A DNA stretch of 64,000 bases from Sphingomonas aerolata (GTDB taxonomy: Bacteria > Pseudomonadota > Alphaproteobacteria > Sphingomonadales > Sphingomonadaceae): assembly GCF_003046295.1 (NCBI RefSeq), contig NZ_PZZN01000002.1, positions 558,001-622,000 on the forward strand. The letters run 5' to 3'. This document shows, in pieces, positions 1 through 8,113 of this stretch. The notes beneath the pieces were generated by a model. The model was not told the origin of the DNA and ran no database searches. It was given only the letters and a program-made list of their open reading frames with translations. Made by a program: the position numbers and the translations under genes. Numbering within the stretch: the stretch's first letter is position 1; each line of letters begins with the position of its first letter.

Positions 1-1149
1 CAGGATGCGATAGGCAATCGCCGTGCTCGACAGAAGCGCCTCGATCGCCATCGCGATGACCGTCGAATTGTCGACCAGCAGGCTCGGCTCGACCATCCCG
101 AAGCTGCTGGCGATGCGAAGCCCCGACATGACGATCGGTGCACCCCACGCAAGCGCAAACAACCATAGATAATTGCTTCGTACGCGCCACGCGCGCCAAA
201 GGATGATCGCCACGACCCCGATGAACCCGAGATAGGCGATCGACATGCCGGTATCGAGCACATGGATCGCGCGGGGGGCGAGCATAACCCAGAGCCCCGC
301 CATCCCGACCAGCCCGACCATCACCGCACTGCTGAGCGGCCTCACCCAGCCCGAGAACACGGCGCGTTCGAAAAAGCTGCGGGCGAAAAGAAGTGCTGTG
401 CTGGCTGATGCGGCCAGGAACAGTATGTTGAGCCGCTGGCGGTCGTTATTGTCGAGGCCCGTAAAGACTTGGCCCGCAGCACCTGATGACGTCGATACAT
501 AGGCCAGCAAGCACAGGACGAGGAGGCAGTAGACCGGCTGGAAAGCCTGGCGAAGCGCACCCCATAGCGCCAGATTGTAGACGATCAGCGCGATCGCCAT
601 GCCGGCAAACGCGCCGTAAAGTGCGCCGCGCACGATCTCCGTCGTCGCCGCCTCGCCATGATCCGCCAGTACCGGCTGCAGGATAACGCCGCGAAGGTTC
701 GTGGCGCCTTCGACATGCCACAGGAGACGCACCGGTGGCGCGTCATGGCGCGGCAGCGGTTGCGAGAGGACGGCGCCGAGGTTCAGGATCTCATGGGCGG
801 TTTTTGGCGTGACGCCGACATGGCGAATCGCACCATCGGCATAGCGGACATAGAGCGCGATGCGCGTCATCCAGATGCTGCCGATACGCGCGCTGGTGCC
901 GCGTAGCTGAGCCGCGGGAAGCGGCTGTGACAGGACCCAGAAATCACCCGGGCCGAATCGGCGCTGTGGGGTGGTGCAGTCGAATCGTTCCGGCGTCTTG
1001 AACAGGGTCGGCGCCGTCATGCCGGGTGCTGCGCGGACGAGACAGGTCGCCAGGGGGAAGGCGGTCGCGGCGGCGGGCTGTGCAGACACCAAGCAGAGCG
1101 TCCACAGCAGCAAGACCATGACCCACCGCATATATGCCCGCATCCCCAT
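1..1149 (-). CDS. 7TM-DISM sensor protein, 5' part (runs off the left edge)
   Basis: An open frame of 383 codons runs from an ATG at 1149 to base 1 without a stop, so only the N-terminal part is present. It begins with a signal peptide (MRWVMVLLLWTLCLVSAQPAAA), followed by a periplasmic domain of about 150 residues and then a chain of hydrophobic helices (ALYGAFAGMAIALIVYNLAL, VYCLLVLCLLAYV, LFLAASASTALLFA, VMVGLVGMAGLWVML and others). This is the architecture of the 7TMR-DISM family (extracellular sensing domain plus seven helices), which usually carries a histidine kinase or diguanylate cyclase output at the C-terminus. That output would lie outside the window. A GAGG sits 6 bases before the chosen ATG. 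The ligand is unknown. Confidence 0.75.
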   Translation of the reverse strand, partial: MGMRAYMRWVMVLLLWTLCLVSAQPAAATAFPLATCLVRAAPGMTAPTLFKTPERFDCTTPQRRFGPGDFWVLSQPLPAAQLRGTSARIGSIWMTRIALYVRYADGAIRHVGVTPKTAHEILNLGAVLSQPLPRHDAPPVRLLWHVEGATNLRGVILQPVLADHGEAATTEIVRGALYGAFAGMAIALIVYNLALWGALRQAFQPVYCLLVLCLLAYVSTSSGAAGQVFTGLDNNDRQRLNILFLAASASTALLFARSFFERAVFSGWVRPLSSAVMVGLVGMAGLWVMLAPRAIHVLDTGMSIAYLGFIGVVAIILWRAWRVRSNYLWLFALAWGAPIVMSGLRIASSFGMVEPSLLVDNSTVIAMAIEALLSSTAIAYRIL

Positions 1150-1206
1150 GACATGCCTCGTAAAGCGCGTTCGGCAAAGAACGGTAAACGTGGCTGGCTA
1201 TGGCAC

Positions 1207-1239
1207 AAAAAAACCCGGCGGCAAGCGCTGCCGCCGGGT
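1207..1239 (-). terminator. Intrinsic terminator downstream of clpA
   Basis: An 11-bp perfect stem (1213-1223 with 1229-1239, loop AGCGC) is followed on the minus strand by a run of seven T (1207-1213). It lies about 30 bases after the clpA stop and just before the DISM gene, so it separates the two transcription units. Confidence 0.85.
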
Positions 1240-1270
1240 CTCATAAACGCGGCTTGACGCCGTCTCGCTG

Positions 1271-3589
1271 CTATTTGGCAGAGACGGGTTCAGCCTTCCC
1301 CTTCTTCTTGGGCTTTTTCGGCGCCGCACTTTCAATCGCGAACGAAAGCGCACCATCCTTCATCTTCACCGTCACCTCGCCGCCATGGACCAGTTTCCCG
1401 AACAGCAGTTCCTCGGCAAGTGGCTGCTTGATCTTTTCCTGGATCAAACGGCCCATCGGACGCGCTCCGTAGAGCTTGTCATAGCCCTTCTCGGTGAGCC
1501 ACGCCTTCGACTCGTCATCGAGCTGGATATGGACGCCGCGATCCGCCAGCTGAAGCTCGAGCTGAAGAATGAACTTATCCACGACCCGGGCGACCACGGT
1601 CGTCGGCAGATAGCCGAACGGCACGATCGCATCGAGGCGATTGCGGAACTCCGGCGTGAACATCTTCTGCACCGCCTGTTCGTCCTCGCCTTCACGCGTA
1701 AGGTTGCCGAAGCCCACCGTCTCGCGCGCCATGTCGCTGGCCCCCGCATTGGTCGTCATGATCAGGATGACGTTGCGAAAATCGACCGACTTGCCGTGCT
1801 GGTCGGTAAGGCGCCCGTTGTCCATGACCTGCAACAGGATGTTGAAAAGGTCTGGATGCGCCTTCTCGATCTCGTCGAGCAACAGCACGCAATGCGGATT
1901 TTGATCGACCGCATCGGTCAGTAGACCACCCTGATCAAACCCGACATAGCCCGGGGGCGCACCGATCAGACGGCTGACCGAGTGCCGCTCCATATATTCG
2001 GACATGTCGAACCGCTGGAGCGGGATGCCCAGGATCGAAGACAGCTGCTTGGCCACCTCCGTCTTGCCGACGCCGGTGGGGCCGGTGAACAGATAGTTGC
2101 CGATCGGCTTCTCTGGCTCGCGTAGACCCGCTCGCGCCAGCTTGATCGCCGAACTGAGCTTCTCGATCGCCGCATTCTGCCCGAACACCACGCGCTTCAG
2201 ATCTGTTTCCAGCGTGGCGAGCGCGAGCTTGTCGTCGGTCGAAACCGATTTTGGCGGGATGCGCGCCATGGTCGCGATGACCTGTTCGATCTCCTTGGGG
2301 GTGATCGTCTTCTTGCGCTTGTTCGGCGGTACCAGCATCTGCATCGCACCGACTTCGTCGATCACGTCGATCGCCTTGTCGGGCAGTTTGCGGTCGTTGA
2401 TGTAGCGCGCGCTGAGTTCGACCGCCGACTTGATCGCGTCGGGGGTGTATTTGACGTTGTGGTGATCCTCGAACGCCGAGCGCAGGCCCGCCAGAATCTT
2501 GATCGTGTCCTCGATCGTCGGCTCGTTCACATCGATCTTCTGGAAGCGCCGCAGTAGGGCGCGATCCTTCTCGAAATGATTGCGGAATTCCTTGTACGTC
2601 GTCGAGCCGATGCAGCGGATCGTGCCGCCCGAGAGCGCCGGCTTGAGTAGGTTTGACGCATCCATCGCACCGCCGCTCGTCGCGCCGGCACCGATGACTG
2701 TGTGGATCTCGTCGATGAACAATACCGCGTCCGGCATCTTCTCCAACTCGTTGACGACTGCCTTCAGGCGCTCCTCGAAATCACCACGATACCGGGTGCC
2801 TGCCAGCAATGCGCCCATGTCGAGCGAATAGATCACCGCCGGCTTGAGCACGTCGGGGACCTCGCCCTCGACGATCTTCCGCGCGAGGCCCTCCGCAATC
2901 GCGGTTTTTCCGACGCCGGGATCGCCGACATAAAGCGGGTTGTTCTTCGACCGGCGGCACAGGATCTGGATCGTGCGATCCACCTCCGGCCCGCGCCCGA
3001 TCAGGGGATCGACCTTCCCGTTCTTGGCTTTCTCGTTCAGGTCGACCGTGAATTGCTTGAGCGCGCTTTCCGTCTTGCCCTTCTCCTGTCCCTTGGTCGG
3101 CTTCTCGTCGTCGGCACCCTTGGGTGTCGAAGCTTCAGTCGGTTGCTGTCCGCCCTTGCCGACGCCGTGGCTGATGAAGCTGACCGCATCGAGGCGGCTC
3201 ATGTCCTGCTGCTGCAGGAAATAGACGGCATAGCTTTCCCGCTCGCTAAACAAGGCAACGAGCACGTTGGCACCCGTCACTTCGTCGCGGCCCGAAGACT
3301 GGACATGAAGGATGGCGCGCTGGACGACGCGCTGAAAGCCGCTCGTCGGCGATGGATCGGTCGCGGCATCGACCTTGAGCGCATCGAGCTCGGTGTCGAG
3401 ATAATGCGCTACCGTGGTTTTCAGCTCGCCCAGATCGACGTTGCAGGCGCCCATGACCTTCGATCCGTGCTCGTCGTCGATCAACGCCAGCAAGAGATGC
3501 TCGAGCGTCGCATATTCGTGGCGTCGGGACGATGCAGCCTCAAGTGCCTTGTGCAGGGTGGTCTCGAGGGCGGGTGCAAATGACGGCAT
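1271..3589 (-). CDS. clpA: ATP-dependent Clp protease ATP-binding subunit ClpA
   Basis: ClpA unfolds substrates and feeds them to ClpP in the cytoplasm. The 772-residue length matches the family. The N-terminal Clp repeat domain covers about residues 1-145. The first AAA+ module has Walker A GDPGVGKT near 222-229 and Walker B VLFIDEIH near 290. The second has GPTGVGKT near 503-510 and LLLDEIEKAH near 570. The hydrophobic VGF tripeptide near 625, before TPEFRNRLD, corresponds to the ClpP-docking loop (IGL in E. coli). The tail is Lys-rich. GGAG lies 8 bases upstream of the ATG. The adaptor gene clpS, often next to clpA, is not present here. Confidence 0.97.
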   Translation of the reverse strand: MPSFAPALETTLHKALEAASSRRHEYATLEHLLLALIDDEHGSKVMGACNVDLGELKTTVAHYLDTELDALKVDAATDPSPTSGFQRVVQRAILHVQSSGRDEVTGANVLVALFSERESYAVYFLQQQDMSRLDAVSFISHGVGKGGQQPTEASTPKGADDEKPTKGQEKGKTESALKQFTVDLNEKAKNGKVDPLIGRGPEVDRTIQILCRRSKNNPLYVGDPGVGKTAIAEGLARKIVEGEVPDVLKPAVIYSLDMGALLAGTRYRGDFEERLKAVVNELEKMPDAVLFIDEIHTVIGAGATSGGAMDASNLLKPALSGGTIRCIGSTTYKEFRNHFEKDRALLRRFQKIDVNEPTIEDTIKILAGLRSAFEDHHNVKYTPDAIKSAVELSARYINDRKLPDKAIDVIDEVGAMQMLVPPNKRKKTITPKEIEQVIATMARIPPKSVSTDDKLALATLETDLKRVVFGQNAAIEKLSSAIKLARAGLREPEKPIGNYLFTGPTGVGKTEVAKQLSSILGIPLQRFDMSEYMERHSVSRLIGAPPGYVGFDQGGLLTDAVDQNPHCVLLLDEIEKAHPDLFNILLQVMDNGRLTDQHGKSVDFRNVILIMTTNAGASDMARETVGFGNLTREGEDEQAVQKMFTPEFRNRLDAIVPFGYLPTTVVARVVDKFILQLELQLADRGVHIQLDDESKAWLTEKGYDKLYGARPMGRLIQEKIKQPLAEELLFGKLVHGGEVTVKMKDGALSFAIESAAPKKPKKKGKAEPVSAK

Positions 3590-3732
3590 TTACATTACTC
3601 CTGTCGGGCCACGCAGACGCAGGCCCTTTGCCACTATGTCGGAACGGTAATCGATCGCATCAAGCACTTGACCCCGCCGGCCTGCGTTCCTGCACCGTCC
3701 AAATGCGGACCGCCGAGACGAGGTCGAGGGCA

Positions 3733-3927
3733 TCACCGTCTAAATAGGTCGTCGGCGCTGGCGCGGTGGCTGATCGCTCGATCTTTTTTCAACTGGCAGC
3801 GCGCAATCTCGCCTTGCAGCACGGTGATCCGCGCATCGAGCTCGGCGACCGAGAGCGAGTCGATGTCCTGACGCACGAGCGCATCGAGGAAATCGTCGGG
3901 ACGAGAGGGGGCGTCATCCGGATCCAT
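3733..3927 (-). CDS. DUF1192 small protein
   Basis: This 64-residue protein matches the DUF1192 pattern: an acidic, Pro/Arg-containing N-terminus (MDPDDAPSRPDDFLDALVRQ), the core DSLSVAELDARITVLQGEI, and a charged helix ending SADDLFRR. Its function is unknown. The C-terminal half should form a short coiled coil. The ATG at 3927 is preferred over an in-frame GTG at 3951 because family members start with MDxDD. It is divergent from the quinone oxidoreductase gene, and the roughly 70 bases between them must hold both promoters. Confidence 0.8.
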   Translation of the reverse strand: MDPDDAPSRPDDFLDALVRQDIDSLSVAELDARITVLQGEIARCQLKKDRAISHRASADDLFRR

Positions 3928-4000
3928 TGCGCCTGTAACGTTGACCCGCACCGGAGTGATGTCAATAAGGCACGGGAATCCAAAGGGGCGTCTCGATCAC

Positions 4001-5026
4001 ATGACTGCAAAAACCGTGACTCCGCGTTACATCGTCCCTGACGTCATGAAGGCAATCGATCCCGAAGCCCCGGGAGGCCCTGAAGTGCTCGTCCTTGTGG
4101 AGCGCGCCGTGCCGCATCCCGGAGCCGGCGAGGTCCTCGTCAAGGTCGCGGCGGCGGGCGTCAATCGTCCCGAGGTGATGCAACGGCAGGGTAAATATCC
4201 GCCGCCGCCCGGTGCCCCGTCGATCTTGGGCATGGAAATTGCCGGGACGATCGTAGCGGTCGGCGACGGGGTCGGCGAGGAACAGATCGGGCAGCGGATC
4301 TGTGCGCTGATCACCGGCGGTGCCTATGCCGAGTATGCGGTTGCCCCGTTCGGCCAGTGCCTCTCCGTGCCCGAAGCGCTAACGATGGTCGAAGCCGCGG
4401 CGATGCCCGAGACGCTGTTCACGGTGTGGACCAACCTGTTCGAGCGTGCCTATGCGACTGAAGGCGATACGGTGCTCGTCCATGGCGGTACGAGCGGGAT
4501 CGGCACGATGGCGATCGGCTTGTGTGCCATCTTCGGGATCGACATCATCGTCACCGCGGGCTCGAAGGCGAAATGCGAAGCCGCGCTCAGCCTCGGCGCG
4601 ACGCACGCGATCGACTACAAGACCGAGGACTTCGTCGAACGGGTCAAGCAGATTACCGGCGGCAAGGGTGTTGCGGCCGTACTCGATATGGTTGGTGGCG
4701 ACTATGTCGCGCGCAATCTGCAATGTCTGGCCGAGGACGGGCGGCACGTGTCGATCGCGGTTCAGGGTGGGGCGAATGCGACGGTGCCGCTGTTCGAGAT
4801 CATGCGCCGTCGTCTGACCTTGACGGGATCGACGCTGCGCCCGCGTGATACCGCATTCAAGTCGCTCGTGGCCGATGAACTGGCGCGGACGGTCTGGCCG
4901 CATGTCGAGGCCGGCAAGCTCAAGCCAGTGATCGATCGCGTCTTTGCCTTTGCCGACGCCCCGGCTGCGCATGCGCGGATGGAGGCGGGCGATCACGTCG
5001 GGAAGATCGTGCTGTCCATGACGTGA
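4001..5026 (+). CDS. NAD(P)H quinone oxidoreductase, PIG3/TP53I3 family
   Basis: A cytoplasmic medium-chain dehydrogenase/reductase of 341 residues that reduces quinones with NADPH. The N-terminal GroES-like domain has the PIG3-family sequences GPEVLVLVERAVPHPGAGEV and NRPEVMQRQGKYPPPPGAP. The Rossmann part has the nucleotide-binding motif VLVHGGTSGIGT near residue 155. Also diagnostic are VLDMVGGDYVARNLQCL and LTLTGSTLRPR. No structural-zinc cysteine cluster is seen, as expected for the zinc-free quinone reductase branch. The start at 4001 (MTAKTVTPRYIVPDVMKAID) is chosen; an in-frame ATG at 4046 (MKAIDPEAPG) is also possible. It is divergent from the DUF1192 gene. Confidence 0.88.
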   Translation: MTAKTVTPRYIVPDVMKAIDPEAPGGPEVLVLVERAVPHPGAGEVLVKVAAAGVNRPEVMQRQGKYPPPPGAPSILGMEIAGTIVAVGDGVGEEQIGQRICALITGGAYAEYAVAPFGQCLSVPEALTMVEAAAMPETLFTVWTNLFERAYATEGDTVLVHGGTSGIGTMAIGLCAIFGIDIIVTAGSKAKCEAALSLGATHAIDYKTEDFVERVKQITGGKGVAAVLDMVGGDYVARNLQCLAEDGRHVSIAVQGGANATVPLFEIMRRRLTLTGSTLRPRDTAFKSLVADELARTVWPHVEAGKLKPVIDRVFAFADAPAAHARMEAGDHVGKIVLSMT

Positions 5027-5185
5027 CGCGGGCATGCCTGACCAGGCTGTCCCCGAGCCGTCTCTGCAATTCGTGACGGAGGCTGTGCGTCGTCCGATGA
5101 CTTAGAACAGTCACCGGACTGCGACTGCAATGTCATATTGCGCCGCTAGACAGGACTGCAACGAACAGAATTGTGGGGCAGGCCG

Positions 5186-6067
5186 ATGGACACCGTCACG
5201 TTTCCAACCGACGCGTTGCCGATAGCCGATGTGGCGGACATCGCGGACTTCATCCATTCGCGACCCGTTGTGCCCGAACGCGTGGTCGACCGGCGGCAAT
5301 ATCGCACGATCTGGATTTCCGACGTCCATCTCGGCACGCGTGGCTGCAACGCGGCGATGCTCAACGACTTTCTCGACCATGTCGACAGCGAGACGATGTT
5401 CCTGGTCGGCGACATGATCGATGGCTGGCGATTGAAGAAGAAATTCTACTGGCCGGCGGCGCATAACGACGTGCTGTGGCGGCTGCTCAAGCGCGCGAAG
5501 CGCGGTACGCGGGTCGTCTATATTCCGGGCAACCATGACGAGGTGTTCCGGCAATATTCGGGGCTCGACTTCGGTGGGATCTCGATCCGGCGCAAGGCGA
5601 TCCACGAGACCGCCGACGGCCGCCGCCTGCTGGTTCTGCACGGTGACGAGTTCGACGCTATCACGCTGGCGCATCGCTGGGTCGCGCATATTGGGGATGC
5701 GGCGTACACATTGCTCATGGGGCTCAACCGGTGGGTGAATGGCGCGCGCCGACGCCTCGGCATGCCCTATTGGTCGCTCTCGAAACACGCCAAGGCCAAG
5801 GTCAAGAACGCGGTCGCCTTCATATCGCATTTCGAAGAAGTCGTCGCGCACGCGGCCGGCGTGCGGGGGGTCGACGGCGTCGTGTGCGGACACATCCATA
5901 CGGCGGAAATGCGCGATATCGCCGGCGTTGCCTATTATAATGACGGCGACTGGGTCGAAGGCTGCACGGCGCTTGTCGAGCATTTCGACGGGCGGATGGA
6001 ACTGCTTCACTGGGCAGACGAAATCGCCGCGCGTGAGGTCGATAACATCGTCACGCTGGCCGCCTGA
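5186..6067 (+). CDS. Calcineurin-like metallophosphoesterase (UDP-2,3-diacylglucosamine diphosphatase-like)
   Basis: A 293-residue metallophosphoesterase. Metal-binding motifs appear in order: DVHLGTRG, GDMIDGW, GNHDE, LHGDEFD and GHIHTAE, then YYNDGDWVEG near the end. This set is typical of the LpxH-like group that hydrolyses UDP-diacylglucosamine, but the N- and C-terminal extensions and the pairing with a glycosyltransferase place it in the alphaproteobacterial subgroup whose true substrate is less certain. The start is the ATG at 5186, preceded by GGGGCAGG; a TTG 15 bases upstream is less likely. The glycosyltransferase gene follows after 45 bases, so the two probably act together on a lipid or lipid-linked sugar at the inner membrane. 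Confidence 0.82.
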   Translation: MDTVTFPTDALPIADVADIADFIHSRPVVPERVVDRRQYRTIWISDVHLGTRGCNAAMLNDFLDHVDSETMFLVGDMIDGWRLKKKFYWPAAHNDVLWRLLKRAKRGTRVVYIPGNHDEVFRQYSGLDFGGISIRRKAIHETADGRRLLVLHGDEFDAITLAHRWVAHIGDAAYTLLMGLNRWVNGARRRLGMPYWSLSKHAKAKVKNAVAFISHFEEVVAHAAGVRGVDGVVCGHIHTAEMRDIAGVAYYNDGDWVEGCTALVEHFDGRMELLHWADEIAAREVDNIVTLAA

Positions 6068-6112
6068 CCCACGTCAATTCGGCTCATGCCGCGGTTACCC
6101 AAGGAGACCCCG

Positions 6113-7147
6113 ATGCGTATCGCGATCGTCACCGATGCCTGGAGCCCGCAAGTCAACGGCGTGGTTCGCACCCTGCAGTCCGTCCGGCGGGAACTCGAAG
6201 TGACGGGTCATCAAGTGCTGATCATATCCCCCGCGCAGTTCGCCTCGATGCCGTGTCCGACCTATCCCGAGATTCGGCTGGCCTTTGCACGGTCGGGCGC
6301 AGTCGGACGATTGCTCGAAAGCTTTGGCGCCGATGCGATACACCTCGCGACGGAAGGTCCGGTCTGCCTCGCCGCACGAACCTGGTGCCTGGCTCGAGAT
6401 TTGCCGTTCACAACTGCCTATCATACCCAGTTTCCCGATTACATCGCGGCACGGACGGGTGCGAACCCCGCCTGGATATGGCGCTATATTCGTTGGTTCC
6501 ATCGTCCCGCCGAGTCGATCCTGGTCTCCACCCCCTCCGTCGCGGCAGCACTTACTGCACAAGGCCTGCATCAGGTTCGCGAATGGGGGCGAGGCGTCGA
6601 TTTTGCACAATTCGGGCTGGACGGCGCCCGCGATCCGGAGATGGCGGCGCTGCCCGGCCCGATCCTGCTCTATGTCGGGCGCGTCGCCGTTGAGAAGAAT
6701 GTCGAGGCCTTCCTGTCGTCCGCGCATAGGGGAACGAAGGTCGTCGTCGGCGACGGACCCGCGCGCGCCACGCTTGCACGTCGCTTCCCCGATGCCGTGT
6801 TTCTTGGCCAGCGTGACGGACAAGGGCTGGCGGCGGCCTATCGTACCGCGGACGTCCTCGTCTTTCCCAGCCGGACCGACACCTTCGGGCTGGTCATGAT
6901 CGAGGCGCTCGCGTGCGGGACGCCGGTTGCGGCCTATCCCGTCGCCGGCCCGATCGACGTACTCGACCCGCGCGTTGGCGTGATGCATGAGGATCTCGAC
7001 GAAGCGATCGCGGCGGCACTGACCCGCGATCCTGTCGCCTGCGCCGCATATGCTGCCCGGTACAGCTGGCCCGCAAGTGCGCGCCAGTTTCTGCGTGCCC
7101 TTGTTCCGCTTGCCCGTCCACTCGATCGACCGCGCATGGCGGCATGA
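6113..7147 (+). CDS. GT4-family glycosyltransferase (SqdX/MgtA-like)
   Basis: A 344-residue GT-B fold glycosyltransferase. The N-terminal domain starts MRIAIVTDAWSPQVNGVVRT, the signature of the group that includes sulfolipid synthase SqdX and GDP-mannose-dependent mannosyltransferases. AYHTQFPDYIAAR and STPSVAAAL follow. The C-terminal nucleotide-sugar domain has LLYVGRVAVEKNVEAFL and the E-x7-E motif region (FPSRTDTFGLVMIEALACG). A good AAGGAG lies before the ATG at 6113. It is probably co-transcribed with the upstream phosphoesterase. A role in glycolipid assembly is inferred from the family; donor and acceptor are unknown. Confidence 0.85.
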   Translation: MRIAIVTDAWSPQVNGVVRTLQSVRRELEVTGHQVLIISPAQFASMPCPTYPEIRLAFARSGAVGRLLESFGADAIHLATEGPVCLAARTWCLARDLPFTTAYHTQFPDYIAARTGANPAWIWRYIRWFHRPAESILVSTPSVAAALTAQGLHQVREWGRGVDFAQFGLDGARDPEMAALPGPILLYVGRVAVEKNVEAFLSSAHRGTKVVVGDGPARATLARRFPDAVFLGQRDGQGLAAAYRTADVLVFPSRTDTFGLVMIEALACGTPVAAYPVAGPIDVLDPRVGVMHEDLDEAIAAALTRDPVACAAYAARYSWPASARQFLRALVPLARPLDRPRMAA

Positions 7148-7168
7148 TGCGACGCGACGATCGCGCGC

Positions 7169-7197
7169 TTGCCTGTTAGCCATGGGCGCACTAAGTC
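7169..7197 (+). promoter_or_regulatory. Possible sigma-70-type promoter of trcR
   Basis: TTGCCT (7169-7174) and TAAGTC (7192-7197) are spaced by 17 bases, just after the glycosyltransferase stop. If real, transcription starts near 7204 and the GAAA-loop hairpin at 7211-7232 lies inside the trcR leader. The match to consensus is moderate. Confidence 0.35.
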
Positions 7198-7210
7198 GTG
7201 TGTCATGTCA

Positions 7211-7244
7211 GGCCGCTCCGAAAGGGGCGGCCCTTTCTATTTTT
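7211..7244 (+). terminator. Intrinsic terminator or attenuator between the glycosyltransferase gene and trcR
   Basis: A 9-bp GC stem (7211-7219 with 7224-7232, one G-U pair) has a GAAA tetraloop (7220-7223) and a T-rich tail CTTTCTATTTTT (7233-7244). It ends 14 bases before the trcR start, so it either terminates the upstream pair or sits in the trcR 5' leader as an attenuator. Confidence 0.7.
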
Positions 7245-7258
7245 ACGGAGTTTCCGCC

Positions 7259-7936
7259 GTGGCCCAGCCGCTCATGCCCCATGCGACCGCCGCCTGGATG
7301 GTCGACAACACTGCGCTCAGTTTCGAACAGATCGCAGATTTTTGCGGTCTGCACATTCTCGAGATCCAGGCGATCGCCGACGATACCACGTCGACCAAGC
7401 TGACGGGGCGCGATCCCGTCCGCGCGCATGAGGTCACGCAGGACGAGATCGACAAGGGCGCGGCCGACCCCGATTATCAGCTCAAGATGATCAAGGGTCC
7501 CGAGCAGGTCCGCCGGACCAAGGGCCCGCGCTATACGCCGGTGTCCAAGCGTCAGGACAAGCCCGATGGCATTGCCTGGATTATCCGCAATCATCCCGAG
7601 ATCACCGATGGCGCAATCTCGCTGCTGATCGGCACGACGCGCACGACGATCGCTGCGATCCGTGACCGTAGCCACTGGAACATCGCCAACATCACGCCAA
7701 AGGACCCGGTCACGCTCGGCCTGACGTCGCAGCGCGAGCTCGACGCCGCGGTTGCCAAGGCCGCCAAGGCGGCGGGTATGGAGGCACCGACCGACACGCG
7801 TCTCGAGGGCGATCGTGAGGCACTGCTCGAGCAGCTTCGTAACGAGCGCACGCAGGCAGCGGCGGACGCCCAGTTCGTCGCAGAGGGTGGTGTCCTGCCG
7901 GTCAAGCCGCTGTTCGACGACCCCTTCAAGCGCTGA
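7259..7936 (+). CDS. trcR: Cell-cycle transcriptional regulator TrcR (DUF1013)
   Basis: A 225-residue DUF1013 protein, conserved in alphaproteobacteria and described in Caulobacter as the cell-cycle regulator TrcR. The start is a GTG at 7259 giving VAQPLMPHATAAWMVDNTAL, which aligns with the family's usual MAQPLMPKATAVWLVDNT beginning; GGAG lies about 10 bases upstream. Characteristic pieces are LSFEQIADFCGLHILEIQAI, then GIAWIIRNHPEITDGAISLL with IGTTRTTIAAIRDRSHWN, which looks like a helix-turn-helix. A longer frame back to 7169 has no support. It probably binds DNA or RNA polymerase. Confidence 0.9.
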   Translation: MAQPLMPHATAAWMVDNTALSFEQIADFCGLHILEIQAIADDTTSTKLTGRDPVRAHEVTQDEIDKGAADPDYQLKMIKGPEQVRRTKGPRYTPVSKRQDKPDGIAWIIRNHPEITDGAISLLIGTTRTTIAAIRDRSHWNIANITPKDPVTLGLTSQRELDAAVAKAAKAAGMEAPTDTRLEGDREALLEQLRNERTQAAADAQFVAEGGVLPVKPLFDDPFKR

Positions 7937-8113
7937 ACGTTCCCGGTCCCCGCGTGGCACGGTGCGGGGCCGGTACGGGCTATCGAATAGGTTTGCGGTC
8001 CTGACGGCGCGGGGATGGCCGGCGACATAGGGCCATGAGGGCACGCGGCATGGCTGATGCGCGTGTCGGCCCGGGGACTATCTCTGGTGCCTGGCGGTTG
8101 CTACCTGCATCAC

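Noticed and set aside
3590..3732. clpS upstream of clpA
   Set aside because: The 143-base gap is too short for clpS and contains no ClpS-like frame.
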